Assembly (NCBI GenBank): GCA_016508695.1
Contig: VNKQ01000018.1
Span: 868,001 to 932,000 of the forward strand
Origin: Hyphodiscus hymeniophilus
Taxonomy: Eukaryota; Ascomycota; Leotiomycetes; Helotiales; Hyphodiscaceae
Length of the DNA stretch: 64,000 nucleotides
Reading direction: 5' to 3'
This document shows, piece after piece, positions 21,316 through 31,801 of this stretch. A program made the position numbers and the translations under genes. The notes beneath the pieces were generated by a model. That model did not search any database. It had not been told where the DNA came from and worked only from the letters and a program-made list of their open reading frames with translations. Positions within the stretch are counted from its first letter, which is position 1. The number at the start of each line of letters is the position of its first letter.

Positions 21316-22143
21316 TCATCGGTGATTGACAAAAACACTACCTAATCTAGCCCACGAGTCTTCAACCTCTGTCGGAATACTGACATGGGTAATGAAACCC
21401 TTGCCATTCGGTCCATACCCCTCCCCGTCATCTCTCAGTCTCGGTATTTCCCCTAAAACTAGCTCCATGAAGCGCTCAAACTCCCACAGCTGTTTTCTTG
21501 GTACCTCCGTTACAGCGTATTCTAATTTTGAGCCCACAAGTCGCACCTGCGGGATAAAAAGGGGGCAGCTGAGAAACTTTGGCCGGGTATCCAAGTCTTC
21601 ATATGCCTTCTCGAAGGATGCGATGGTCCTAAGAGCCATCGTAGGATCCTGAATGACGACACAAGTCTTTAGAGCTGATACGCCGGACGCTTCGAGCAAC
21701 CTTCGAGAGTAGAGCGCATTAGCACCACAGTTCGTTGATTTGTCTTCAATCAAGAGCTTGCAATCTCCCGTCTCGAAGCACTTGATGTCGAAATACTTGT
21801 TCATGATATCCTCCAAAACACGCGCTTCAGGCTTTCCGCGTACAGCGGACCCAAGCGAAGAGAATCTTGAGCTCTTCGCAACAGCATCCCACATCAGTGA
21901 TGTGGAGTGGCCATTCCCTCCGCAGAGAACGACTGTCTTGGTGAGGGAGGGCGCGGCTTGGAGGATCCGAAAGAGCTCTTCTGCTTGGTAAAGAACTGCG
22001 GATGCACAGATGATAATGCAGTCTACTGGAAGATGAGACTGTAGATCTTGGATCTTCTGTCCGTGGGCTAAGAAGCTGGCCAGTAAGTTGATATCCGATG
22101 CAGTCTCTACAGAGGCGGTGAGCGACATTATGATGTGGACCAA
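21316..22143 (-). CDS. YdcF/DUF218-family protein
   Basis: A single-exon 275-aa protein. A Rossmann-like core is readable: VDCIIICASAVLYQAEELF, TVVLCGGNGHSTSLMWD, then EARVLEDIMNKYF, LLIEDKSTNCGANALYS and TCVVIQDPTMALRT. The E-D-x-S-T-N-x-x-x-N-A pattern is the DUF218 signature. Bacterial YdcF binds S-adenosylmethionine and others act in envelope biology; the fungal role is not known. No signal peptide or membrane helix, so probably cytosolic. The start at 22143 has a second Met five codons on. It sits between HET genes 1 and 2. Confidence 0.75.
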   Translation of the reverse strand: MVHIIMSLTASVETASDINLLASFLAHGQKIQDLQSHLPVDCIIICASAVLYQAEELFRILQAAPSLTKTVVLCGGNGHSTSLMWDAVAKSSRFSSLGSAVRGKPEARVLEDIMNKYFDIKCFETGDCKLLIEDKSTNCGANALYSRRLLEASGVSALKTCVVIQDPTMALRTIASFEKAYEDLDTRPKFLSCPLFIPQVRLVGSKLEYAVTEVPRKQLWEFERFMELVLGEIPRLRDDGEGYGPNGKGFITHVSIPTEVEDSWARLGSVFVNHR

Positions 22144-22563
22144 TACGCTCCAAATGTTATGGCAGCCCTATTTAGAGTCAACAACTTGATTTTGACTTTT
22201 AATGATTTTTAATGAGAGAAATGAATGCGAGTTTGCAAGATCGCCATGGTACTGGGCTGGGCGATGGTAATCGTGAGTGTCAAAAAAACAAGGAGAGGTG
22301 AAAATTGGATACAAAAGTTAGGAGAACCCACTTTCAGTAGCTCCGTGCTATCATGAAGTGACGCGCAAAGCTTCAATTCGGCTATAAAAACGATCTCGCC
22401 GGATTATTTGTTTAAGGTTCAGTTTACTGGTACAGAATTAGACGTTAAATTGCATACGCCAGGTGAAACAATCCAAAGTTTAGATAGGTGTAAAGAGTTG
22501 GCCAAGCACTGTTGCAAGCCTGAAAGCGCAGTGTGGTGGCATTGGTGCCAGCCAGCCCATTCT
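22144..22563. other. Intergenic
   Basis: 420 bp holding the upstream region of the YdcF-like gene and the 3' side of HET gene 2. Nothing else seen apart from a small AT-rich direct repeat (TAATGATTTTTAATGA) near 22200. Confidence 0.4.
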
Positions 22564-25017
22564 CTATGTAATCCTCAGCCGTCCTTGAGCTTCGATATTC
22601 TCCCATGCTTCTTCGGCCGTATTGCCATAGAAGTCTAGCATCTCACCCTCCATCCAGCCCTGAATAAAACAGCTTCCGACGAAACGATATGTTCCGTCAC
22701 CATTCTCCTGCAACAGCACAGGCGCGCTGCAGCCACTCAAAATAGCCAATTCTTGTCCCACTTCTGCGTACCATGGTGCAAGACCCATGAACCCGTGGTT
22801 AGTGATCATTAGTCGCCTGCCTCTGGTGACACTCCGATACGCAAAGCTAGGAGTCCAGAAGTCTTGATGACGAGTCTCCTTCTGCTTGAGACATTCGGTC
22901 CTAAAAAATCCCTCTTTACCTTCTACTTCCACCATGCCCCAAACACCTGTTATGTCGCCGGCTATCATCGACCAAAAAGACTGCATTAACTTCGTATTGT
23001 CATGTCCGAAACCTTCGCCAGCTCCAAGTTCATGGGCAGCGATGGAAAGCCATCCTAGGAAAGTCTCATAGTTGTTATTAAAATCAGCCTTGTAGGGACC
23101 AAGGAAACGTATGCTGTCATAAACGGCACCGGCACATTCGAGAATAGTATTATTGAAATTGAATTTCGGGATCAGATTGACGGGTCCTGCTGCACTGTAG
23201 ATGGCACCGCTCAGATCGCGAACACCGTTCAAGGGGACATTTGGTACAAGCTCCCGGCGGACCATGTTACTCGTAGTAGAGGGTGTAGACCAGTCTGGAC
23301 ACCAGGACGGAAGGTGTAGTCCTTCGCGCGTAAAGGGCTCAGCCGTACATATGATATCTAGACTTACGTTCTTCTTTACGACTGCCATCGCGAAGTCGAG
23401 ATAGGTCTCTGACAAGCTCCTCGAATAGTCAAGTTGGAAATCCATGCCGTCCGTGTCCTGTGCAAGGTTCCATACAGCGAATATTTTGTCGTGGTGAGAT
23501 GTACTGTGAAAATCTCGTGCTAAAACAACAGCATCGAGTATTCCTGGGGAGTCGTCTTTGATTTGAGCCCATTGATTGTTGAAGGGGAAAGAATCAGACC
23601 CTTGCACCCGCAAATGACGGAAATATGACAACCGCCGAACCAGATACAGATCGAGGTCAGACACGTTCGTCAGAGATGGATCCGCTTCCATCATCCGGTC
23701 CGCAATTGAGTCATCACGCTGAAGGATGTCAATAAGGTGGTATGCCGCCTGGTCAATCTCCCGCCATTCCATTGCGACTTCGCCACATACGATATTTGGG
23801 ATGCTGCTTGCGGCCAGTTCCTGAATGACCCAAACACGACTAAAATATGGCCTGGAAAGAAATCTGTATAAAGCAGCAAGTCGTCTGGGGAAGCTCTCGG
23901 TGTCTTTAACCTCCCAAGCGTGATTAACGTCCTGTCGAAGCTTAGGGGTCTTCAAGTCGCCATCCTTGAGGAGCTCAAACGCTGTTCGACTTGCATCGTC
24001 TGTCTCGCCAACCCAGCTCAGGACAATTTCGGCGGATTCATAGATCTCAAGCATCCGAGGGAGTTGCCGATTCTTCTCCGAAAGACTGCTTTGGTCGATA
24101 CATATTGCATCGATCCAGATCATGAGCGAAGAATCTTCTTTCATTCGAAGCGCTCGGAGACAATTATTCAAGTTCTTCCGGATGAGAAAGATCTGACCAT
24201 TTAGTATGATCTCTTCGGTTGCATCACCATCTCCCCATGTGTACGATAGGCCGTGGTAAACAGTCCCATCGTGCATTGGTGTGTATGCAAAATGGCCTTC
24301 AAGACGAGAAGCGTTGTCTCCTGCCGGCAACAGCTTCACCAAGCGAAACTCATCGGCGACATAATCAAGTGGCAGATGTTGAAGTGGAGTTAGAGGTACG
24401 TCCCAGCCTCGCCATGATCCGAGAGGCATGGGATAATGTTTGGGAGTGTTAGCCTCCCTCGGTTCTGAGAAGGACTTCGGCCGGGGTGGGAACGGTCTCT
24501 GCAATTCTCCCCTGTCCCATAATTCTGCCATCTCCTCGCTCAGATCAATGATATTGCTTGCATGATTGCACATAGTCTGTATCCATTGAGGGTTCCAATA
24601 TCGGGCCTTTTCTTCCGGATTGAGATGATCGATACAGCAGTCTCTGATCCACAACCGTGTGGTACTTTTCTCTTTTCTGATATGTCGAAGGAAAACCATA
24701 ATGTTAAACGTGATCGGTTTACCGAAGCCATCGATGGAGAGAACAGGCCAGAACATGGGATTCCCTCGAGAATTGACGACATATGTATAAGGTATACAAT
24801 CATCAAGTGGCTCGTATGAGAAGGAACACTTGACAGCCGCATCTGGCTCACCATAGTGAGGGTTTAACACGAGGAAACGCATTTCTCGAGTATCGAAGCT
24901 GACAGGGGCGAATTTGAAGGGCTCGAGAGTTTCTTTCCCACCTCCACCTCCCTCTGCTTCAGCTTTCTCTGCTCCATCGTCTCCGACTTTCTTTTCTGTG
25001 TCGTCTTCATCCCCCAT
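22564..25017 (-). CDS. HET-domain protein 2, with a degenerate second HET-like region
   Basis: An intronless 817-aa protein. A charged N-terminal tail (about 1-30) precedes a HET-like stretch at about 45-170, in which RLWIRDCCIDHLNPEEKARYW copies the usual WIDA-ICIDQ-N-EEK motif with substitutions. The better-preserved HET domain follows at about 245-400: YHGLSYTWGDGDATEEIIL, LMIWIDAICIDQSSLSEKNRQ, IVLSWVGETDD and YFSRVWVIQELAAS. A C-terminal module (about 730-817) reads GLAPWYAEVGQELAILSG, then PVLLQENGDGTYRFVG and GWMEGEMLDFY; a similar one ends HET gene 3. HET proteins mediate non-self recognition and cell death. The frame is intact. The 5' side, 25018-25294, carries no other gene. Confidence 0.85.
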   Translation of the reverse strand: MGDEDDTEKKVGDDGAEKAEAEGGGGGKETLEPFKFAPVSFDTREMRFLVLNPHYGEPDAAVKCSFSYEPLDDCIPYTYVVNSRGNPMFWPVLSIDGFGKPITFNIMVFLRHIRKEKSTTRLWIRDCCIDHLNPEEKARYWNPQWIQTMCNHASNIIDLSEEMAELWDRGELQRPFPPRPKSFSEPREANTPKHYPMPLGSWRGWDVPLTPLQHLPLDYVADEFRLVKLLPAGDNASRLEGHFAYTPMHDGTVYHGLSYTWGDGDATEEIILNGQIFLIRKNLNNCLRALRMKEDSSLMIWIDAICIDQSSLSEKNRQLPRMLEIYESAEIVLSWVGETDDASRTAFELLKDGDLKTPKLRQDVNHAWEVKDTESFPRRLAALYRFLSRPYFSRVWVIQELAASSIPNIVCGEVAMEWREIDQAAYHLIDILQRDDSIADRMMEADPSLTNVSDLDLYLVRRLSYFRHLRVQGSDSFPFNNQWAQIKDDSPGILDAVVLARDFHSTSHHDKIFAVWNLAQDTDGMDFQLDYSRSLSETYLDFAMAVVKKNVSLDIICTAEPFTREGLHLPSWCPDWSTPSTTSNMVRRELVPNVPLNGVRDLSGAIYSAAGPVNLIPKFNFNNTILECAGAVYDSIRFLGPYKADFNNNYETFLGWLSIAAHELGAGEGFGHDNTKLMQSFWSMIAGDITGVWGMVEVEGKEGFFRTECLKQKETRHQDFWTPSFAYRSVTRGRRLMITNHGFMGLAPWYAEVGQELAILSGCSAPVLLQENGDGTYRFVGSCFIQGWMEGEMLDFYGNTAEEAWENIEAQGRLRIT

Positions 25018-25294
25018 CGGGAAGCTCTGGGATAAAGCTGATAAGGGTTGAACTAGTAAATGGGACCGCGAAGGACATCAGCCAGGTTCTTCAGGATCTC
25101 GTGATTAGACAATAGAATGCGTCGTTCTGTTTGGGAACTTGGGCAGCTGCACTCTATGCATGGCCGCTTTTACTCGGTCGCTAATCAATTTCGGCTCACC
25201 GAGCGAGAGGGTCTGAGCCTCCCCAGGCTACCGGGCTGCGCAGCTGAGCAGTAAATGCAAGAAGGTAGGCAAGGAAAAGGGCCATGCTTGTCTT

Positions 25295-27856
25295 TCAACT
25301 TATTACAAAAGCTTCCAAGTCCACCTCATTTCTTTCAAGCAAATCCAGTGCCTCCCCTTCCATAAATCCATGGAGATATGCATCGCCTACGAGCGTATAG
25401 GTGCCGTCCCCCTTCTGTCGCAGAATAATTGGAGTATTGCAGCCCAAGAGTACGCAGATCTTGTCGCCGTCTTGGACAAAATAAGGGCCGAGACCTAGAT
25501 AGCCTTTGGAAGTGTAGATTAGTCTGTAGCTGCGCATGACTTGGTTCATGCGCTCCTCGTACTCCCACGTGAATGCACCAACTCTCTTGAAATCGCTCGG
25601 GACTTTAGGAACAGGAGCAGGAGGAAGAACGTAATGCTCCTCCGAATCTTCTGAGTCAAGCTCCTCAACTGCGAAGCTAGTTTTGCTGGCGTCGTCGGCG
25701 AGACCATCTCCAATGTATCCGCTGATGTTTTCCAATTCATGACCTTCATGAGACTCATTTCGAAGCGAGGCTAAACGTCTAATCCACTCCTCTCTACTGC
25801 TGCCAGGAAAGCACTCTTCAATTATTTTCACCAGCCTATGGAAAGGTACAATATCAAGTTCGTACTTATCCTTCTTTCCAGCTCTAAATTCCTTTTGGAT
25901 CTGAAAAATTTCGAAGCGTCTTCCAAACTTGGTCGGCACTGGAAACTCACCGGACATTGTCGAATCCCCAATCAGAGTGCGCCAGTATGCTTCGATGAAG
26001 CCGTCAATGTTATTGTATTGAGGAAGACTTCTTCTAATATCTTTTTGCTCATCGTAGAGATTATACAATTGAGAGGGTCCGATGTAATTCGTTACTATTG
26101 ATTCTTTTCCACTGCGCAGATCAGTTAGCATCCGTTATATACTGATCGGTTTCTTACGTACCTCTCCGAAGGCGATGATTGTATATGGGTCGAACAACTT
26201 TCCATGTATTGATCCCAAGGGAACTCTTCTAGGTGGCTAGAATAGCAAATTCCATGGATAGTATCGATAGCAACGCCTTGAACTGCAAGGAGATCTGGGT
26301 TGGCCAAGAACCTGAACGATGCTTTGGATCCTTTAGCGGCTCGATAGGACGTTCCATGGTGTAAGAGTTGAACTCCATCATATGGCTTGCTCCAGTCTGT
26401 CACCCATGAAGGCAGATTTTGTTCTACATCGTTTCGTGATGACCCAAGCACCGAAAAATCATTGCGGTTTAGAATCAACCGTCGTGTAGTGTCACGGGAT
26501 AATTGAAATGGCGATTTCGCGTAGTCTGCGTCAATACCAACCGTACATTCGTGTGGAGCTAAACCGAGCAGCGCATACACATGGTCTCTCCCATCAGTGG
26601 CCTGGCAACCTCGAGTTACTTCGAGGAGCTGGAGCAGATTCAAGCTGTCCCTCTTCTTAGCATTTCGAATACCATCCAACTTGGATATAATGCTCGTGAC
26701 GTCCGGTCGAAATAATTGCGGCGGCATTATTGGGTCGTAGACATTAATACCTTCACTTTCTGTCTTTATAAGCTGTGCACCTTCGACAAAAGCCTCCCAT
26801 CGCCACATGTCATGCCCACACTGAACAACAACTTCAGATTTTGCTGAAGCAACTTCTTGAATGATCCATACTCGTTGCCACCAGGGGCGTTGGCATATGG
26901 CTACGATAGCCTGTAATGACGTCAACAGTTCGTATGCCTTTGGTAAGACTGTATGATCCCGTAGCGACGGTATAAATTGCAAGGCTTCGTGAGATTCGGT
27001 CGTGGCAGGGCCCAGCCATACAATCACGCGGGAAGCCTCACGATAGATCCTAGTCATCTGGTTGACCTGATGGTTGCGCTCCTTGATATTCTCTTGGTCG
27101 AGGCATACCGCATCCACCCACAGATATCGCGGCACCTCTCGACGAAGATGTCGTAAAGCCTGATGCAAATTGGCGGTCACAGGAAATTTGTAATAACCAA
27201 CCCATATAAAATGGTTTTTTCGCTGGCTCACCCCAGGTATATGAGAGCGCTTCATACATGCGGATACTTGATTCATCGAGGGACGTGCAAAATATGTCAC
27301 AACGAATGTCTTCATCGAAAAGTCCAGGGAAAAGAACCAGTAGACGAAGGCTGTGCTTGTCTGTGTTGAGTTGGCGGTAACGGTACGAAAATCCCAAGAT
27401 GCTGAGTATCGCATCAAGAAATTCTCTGAGAATACCCGCCACGATAAAGTAGACCGTCCATGTAATCCAACGAACCCTGTATACAAGGTATCGGAGAACC
27501 TGGCTTGTGTGAGACCGTTGTAGGAACAAATATATTTTAGAGCCAAGCACGACACCAAAACGTAGAATTTCTCTACGCATACCACCTGTCTTCGAACGGG
27601 GGCGATTTCTGTCGCGTCTATGGCTTAAGGTCCCAGAGAGCATCGGGGAGACTTCTGACCCTGCTTCGGATTCCCAGTCCGAGCCAGACCCATCAGACTG
27701 AGATTGGCTCCCTTTAGAAGGCGGCCGAGCATCGCGAGAGCTACCCGGAAAGTAGAGACCATCAGAGGACGATGAGGACCAGGCTCCTATATGCTTCGTC
27801 AAAAATGGCCAATTCAAAGGCAAGAATTCCACTTGCCTGATTCCGTGTTCGTCCAT
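25295..27856 (-). pseudogene. HET-domain gene 3, frameshifted inside the HET domain
   Basis: Exon blocks 26162-27856 and 25295-26111 (50-bp intron GTACGT...GCGCAG). The first part reads from MDEHGIRQVEF through a Ser/Arg-rich region and two hydrophobic segments (LVYRVRWITWTVYFIVAGIL) to the HET start YEALSYTWGEPAKKPF. From there the correct continuation, YYKFPVTANLHQALRHLRRE and WVDAVCLDQENIKERN, is in another frame. The shift is one base, within 27205-27220, which contains a run of six A (minus strand). No GT-AG intron can bridge it. Beyond it the HET core (WQRVWIIQEVAS, ATDGRDHVYALLGLAP) and C-terminal module are open. It is either a recent inactivation or a sequencing slip in the homopolymer. 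Confidence 0.7.
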
Positions 27857-28718
27857 TCGTCCATGTTGGTATCGTCCCTTCTATGCATATTGACCATCAT
27901 CAAGGAAATCGACTTTTTCGTTTCCGTCAGAGCGTCTTCTATATACGAGAAAGGTGAAAGGAAGGATATTTGAGGCTCCTATCACCACCCTTCGCGCCGA
28001 GGCTGGGCTCCTCAGGTACTCCACTGTGACTTCGCAAGAAGAAGAGTTCTGATGTTATGATAAAGTTTCACTCGCTCTATGACCTGCTTTGGCTCGCCGC
28101 CTGATCGCCGCCGCTTCGAAAGCTCCTCAAGTCTGGTGAGTGATTTGTGATTCGAGACAGTGAAAAGCTCGTGATAAAGTACAGGTGCTATGACAAGATT
28201 GAGGCCTTGCTAATGCTACAAGTACTCAGGTGACCAGGTAATTTAAGCTACCTTATTGTTAATAAATTGCACCCCTTCGCTTCTGTATTCGAGGGAGGGG
28301 TGGTCAAAGGCCACCCACCCGTTTACCCCATCAAGCTTTTAGAAGTTTTCCAAAGTGCTTCAAAGGCTCTAAAAACTTGGCTGATTATAGAATTCTGTCT
28401 AAGGATCACAAATATTATATTATGTTTGCAAGGTTGTGGCGTTCAGGTCTTCAAAAGCCAGATTGAGCAGTTGAGTAGTGCGGACGTTTGCAACATGTTG
28501 TTAATAAGGTATCCTCTCAGCAGTTGAATCGAGGAAGGAAATCTAGGAATCCCAGGATTCCAGGTATCCCAGTACTAGTAGAAAACCATAATAATAAAGA
28601 CCCAAACTTCATTTTTGTGGAAAGATTTTTTTAAAGTACATTATAAAAAGCCCAATCCCAACTATTTCTACACCAAGGAGCCCGGCGCCAGGATAAAGCA
28701 CCAAGTACTCCCTCTCAT
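27857..28718. other. Intergenic, with small palindromes
   Basis: Holds the upstream region of HET gene 3 and the 3' side of the oleate hydratase remnant. A GGGTGG/CCACCC hairpin is at about 28298-28318 and a GAATCC/GGATTC palindrome at about 28546. No gene supported. Confidence 0.4.
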
Positions 28719-29727
28719 TCACGTCAGCAGCATCCTAAGGGCTTCGACCAAAACCTTCGGGTTATGCTCTCCCTTGTAAATATCCTTTGGCTTATGCTTC
28801 GTCTTCATCAACTCATGGACTGCAATCTGCGCACTCCTTATGCTATACTCCACCGTGAAGACCGTATCCCTAGGAATCTCCACAAATTGGCCTAACAGCG
28901 CCAAATTCGTGCTTTCCTTGGGAATAACCTCCGGCCTATCGCCCGCCTTCCTAGTTAGGAACTGCGAAGTTATGAAAGGCATCATACATGGGATTGTAAG
29001 AGACGCCTCGAGAATACGTTCTTTGGGGAATTGTAAGTGGCCGAGAAGTTCTGTCATGATTTCTTCGCCGGAGCATGAGGACATCGGCTTCTTTACGATG
29101 TCACCAACGTGCGAGGGGAATAGTCCATAGCCCCAGAAGACTTGGACGCTTTCTTTTTGTTTCAGGAAATGAGGCTGGTGTGGGACAACGATGCTCATCA
29201 ACCACGCGCTGTCTTTGAAGGTGACCAGTGCTCCTGTGCCAGCTTTGTTGCCGGTCCATTTCTCCAATCTGTCGAAGAATTCCGGGTCTTTGAGCGTGAC
29301 GGTGAAAGAAAGCCAGTTGCTTTCGTCTGGGCGGGAATAAAAGTTGGACGGGTTTCCGAACTGAGCGTAATGAGGATTGACTTCGGGTTCAGCAAGTTGG
29401 GTCCACAAGTGCCATGCACCGTCTTCTAGAGCATTATAAAGTGTGGGAATGGGCGCGGATGGTGTTGTATTAGAACCGAGAGACGAGCACGCGGTCATTG
29501 ATCCAAGGCACAGAAGAGGCTTCAAGGATGTGGATTTGGTTTGCTGGAACTTGAGCATCATGAATGAGGTGAGCAGCGGCTGCAAGAGAAGCAATTCCTC
29601 CACCGACAAGGTATACGTTCGTCTCTTGAGGATTTCTGATGCCGTGCCGATTGTGGTGACCCTTATGATGAGGATGAGGAGTGTCGGCAGCTGGCTTAGG
29701 CCTATCTTCGAAATTTTGCTCGGGCAT
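28719..29727 (-). pseudogene. Oleate hydratase (MCRA family) with large internal deletion
   Basis: The N-terminal part, from 29727 (MPEQNFEDRPK), encodes the FAD-binding Rossmann motif NVYLVGGGIASLAAAAHLI and ends at IHILEASSV. At about 29503-29520 the sequence jumps, with a change of frame, to LCLGSMTACSSLGSN. From there it runs normally through EDGAWHLWTQLAEP, HYAQFGNPSNFYSRPDESNW and QVFWGYGLFPSHVGDIV to the stop at 28719. Intact oleate hydratases have roughly 550-600 residues; about 250 or more are missing, including most of the FAD and fatty-acid site. The enzyme hydrates the cis-9 double bond of oleate to 10-hydroxystearate. The N-terminal frame closes soon after the junction, so only a short peptide is expected. 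Confidence 0.82.
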
Positions 29728-30778
29728 AATGGCTTGTTGAAACAGTGAATAAACTTGGTAGCTTGCGGGTTGAAACGGGCTGGGATCGCTTTGGCGATGA
29801 TTGAATTTCAAATTAGATTTCACTGGAAAAGTTGTGTCTTTTATATGGAGAAAATATTTATGGATCATCAATTATCACCTGATGTTTGGCATTACACGTG
29901 TTATCCATCACATCATACGATCTATGGGAAAAGTCAAACTTCGTGGAACGCAGACAGGAAGAAAGTAGTGTCAAGAGCCAAGCAGAATTGCTCGCAAGAT
30001 CGCTCCACAGCTCCGAAAGGCAAAGATGTAGTACGATGCAGCCAATCTTTGAACAAATTGGTTTCTATTGCCTGCCAATGAAGTGATCTCCCGTCAGAAG
30101 AGCACAATCAGAGAGGCAAAATGTCCTCAAACTGAGAGTTCGTTCAATTATACAGCATATTTCGAGATGATTGCTGATGACGACATAAAAATGTAACTTT
30201 TCTCACGATAAAAACGAGTATCTTCATGTGAAAATGACTGGCACAAAACCCCGTGACCTCCGCTTGCGAGATCTGTGTCAGGGAGTCGAAGTAAGTCAAG
30301 AATAAATGTTGAGCTTACGATCAAATAGGGATGAAAAGGTTGTAGAGTTGAAGAATTCAAAGGGCTGTGCAAAAAAGAAGGTTTCTGGAGAGCCTCGGTT
30401 GTATGATCGAGTTGAGTGATGGCGACAAGTCGGTACCTTAGGCGAAGAAAGAAATATTTCATTAGTCCAAGGAGTCTGTCTGAATTACCGGTAGTAGATT
30501 AGTTTGGAGGCTCGGGCACTTGTAAGTTGAGCAGTTTTGGATCTCTCTCGGCACTAAGCTGCTAAACCCATCCACCATTTTAGGGACTGTTAGAAAACAG
30601 TAGGTGCGGACAACCCGTACCATCATGTAGTAGGAATGAAGTGTTTTGCATTGAGGGACTTCTATCTCACGATGGACTGCCAATACTAACCTGCGTTTGA
30701 TTTGATCCATCGCGTCTACACCAGCTACAACAAGCTCTTCCGCAACCATCGAACAGCCGTTGTACTGGCTTCTTCTAG
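29728..30778. other. Intergenic
   Basis: About 1 kb. Two short minus-strand ORFs (30148-30462 and 30462-30749) show no domain. Nothing else recognised. Confidence 0.4.
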
Positions 30779-31801
30779 TCAGCTACCATGGTACTCGTGG
30801 TATTGAGTATCTTGTGTCGTCTCCCAACTCATCGGCTCCGCTTGTATGTTGATAGCTTGTTCTCCATACTGGTCTGGCCCGGCGTCATTCTCACTCCTCC
30901 GCTGCTTCTTTAGCGTGACATGTCTCGATCGCTTCTTCTTCTCTCTTATTCCTCTCCCTCTTGGCTCTCCATTCGCATGAAATCCAGTCACTCTCTGCAA
31001 ATACGGAGCAATGGCGCTTTCGAAGTATTGCCGCGAAATTCCGAGATCTACAGCATCAATGATACCCCAGTTCATACGCTCAACGTATTCATCCCATGGT
31101 AAACCTTCCTTAACATGATTCTGACTCAAATATACCAGAACTTTTGCCGGCTCTCCATGAGGTCCCCCGGCCAGGTTTGGTAAAAGATGTGGCGCTTCTA
31201 CCTGGTGACGATTTCTTGCTGGAACCGACTGACCTCTTCGTCGTGGTATCGTGGTCTGCTCCATTGCAAGCGTCCTTCCACCTTCCTGAAAATAAGTCAT
31301 CTCTGTAACCTCCCTCCCTTGCGCAGCTTGTACCTGTTCTTGAGCGCGGTACAGGGACGCCATATTCTCAGCCTGTGTATGCGGCCCCCGAGTATTGCCC
31401 GTTGACATTGGCTGCCGTGCCCTTCTCTCCATGAGATCAAACCGTAAAATCTCCGTTACCTTTCTTCCAAGCAGTTTGGCAGCGCCAGGGTAAAAGTCAA
31501 CTTCAGTCCATTTCTTTTGGTAGGCAGTCGGTACGCCCTCGCTACGATCTAACCTCGCTTCATCTTCACCACTGAGAAGATAACATAGCCCTTCCACGGA
31601 AGAGTTGGGATCCGGAATTACGTTTGCGAATCCTCGGTCGTTGATCTGCCATCGAAAGTTATGCAGTCGTGCGCGTCCCTGATATTGGCTATCCGGACAG
31701 CGCTTGGCCATTTGTTTCAGCTGAAGGTTGCTACCATATGCAAAATAGAGGCTTTGAGGTTGTGCTGTTGGTGCCTGAGGGCGAGAGTTCAAGAAAGACA
31801 T
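30779..31801 (-). CDS. AIG2/gamma-glutamylcyclotransferase-like protein
   Basis: 340 aa from MSFLNSRPQAP at 31801; an upstream in-frame Met at 31885 looks like leader. The GGCT fold is shown by LYFAYGSNLQLKQMAKRCP (the YGSNL nucleotide-like loop), GRARLHNFRWQIN, NVIPDPNSSVEGLCYLL and LDRSEGVPTAYQKKWTEV, in which the glutamate is the expected catalytic acid/base. This domain covers about residues 15-115. A second conserved part (about 200-265), KVLVYLSQNHVKEGLPWDEYVERMNWGIIDAVDLGI, completes the fungal form, and the tail is basic (RGIREKKKRSRHVTLKKQRR). Family members cleave gamma-glutamyl amides to 5-oxoproline. It is divergently transcribed from the amidoligase at 32495, with 693 bp between the starts. 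Confidence 0.82.
   Translation of the reverse strand: MSFLNSRPQAPTAQPQSLYFAYGSNLQLKQMAKRCPDSQYQGRARLHNFRWQINDRGFANVIPDPNSSVEGLCYLLSGEDEARLDRSEGVPTAYQKKWTEVDFYPGAAKLLGRKVTEILRFDLMERRARQPMSTGNTRGPHTQAENMASLYRAQEQVQAAQGREVTEMTYFQEGGRTLAMEQTTIPRRRGQSVPARNRHQVEAPHLLPNLAGGPHGEPAKVLVYLSQNHVKEGLPWDEYVERMNWGIIDAVDLGISRQYFESAIAPYLQRVTGFHANGEPRGRGIREKKKRSRHVTLKKQRRSENDAGPDQYGEQAINIQAEPMSWETTQDTQYHEYHGS

Noticed and set aside
28267..28527. 86-codon plus ORF near the GGGTGG hairpin as transposase remnant
   Set aside because: No DDE-type motif or inverted termini could be matched.
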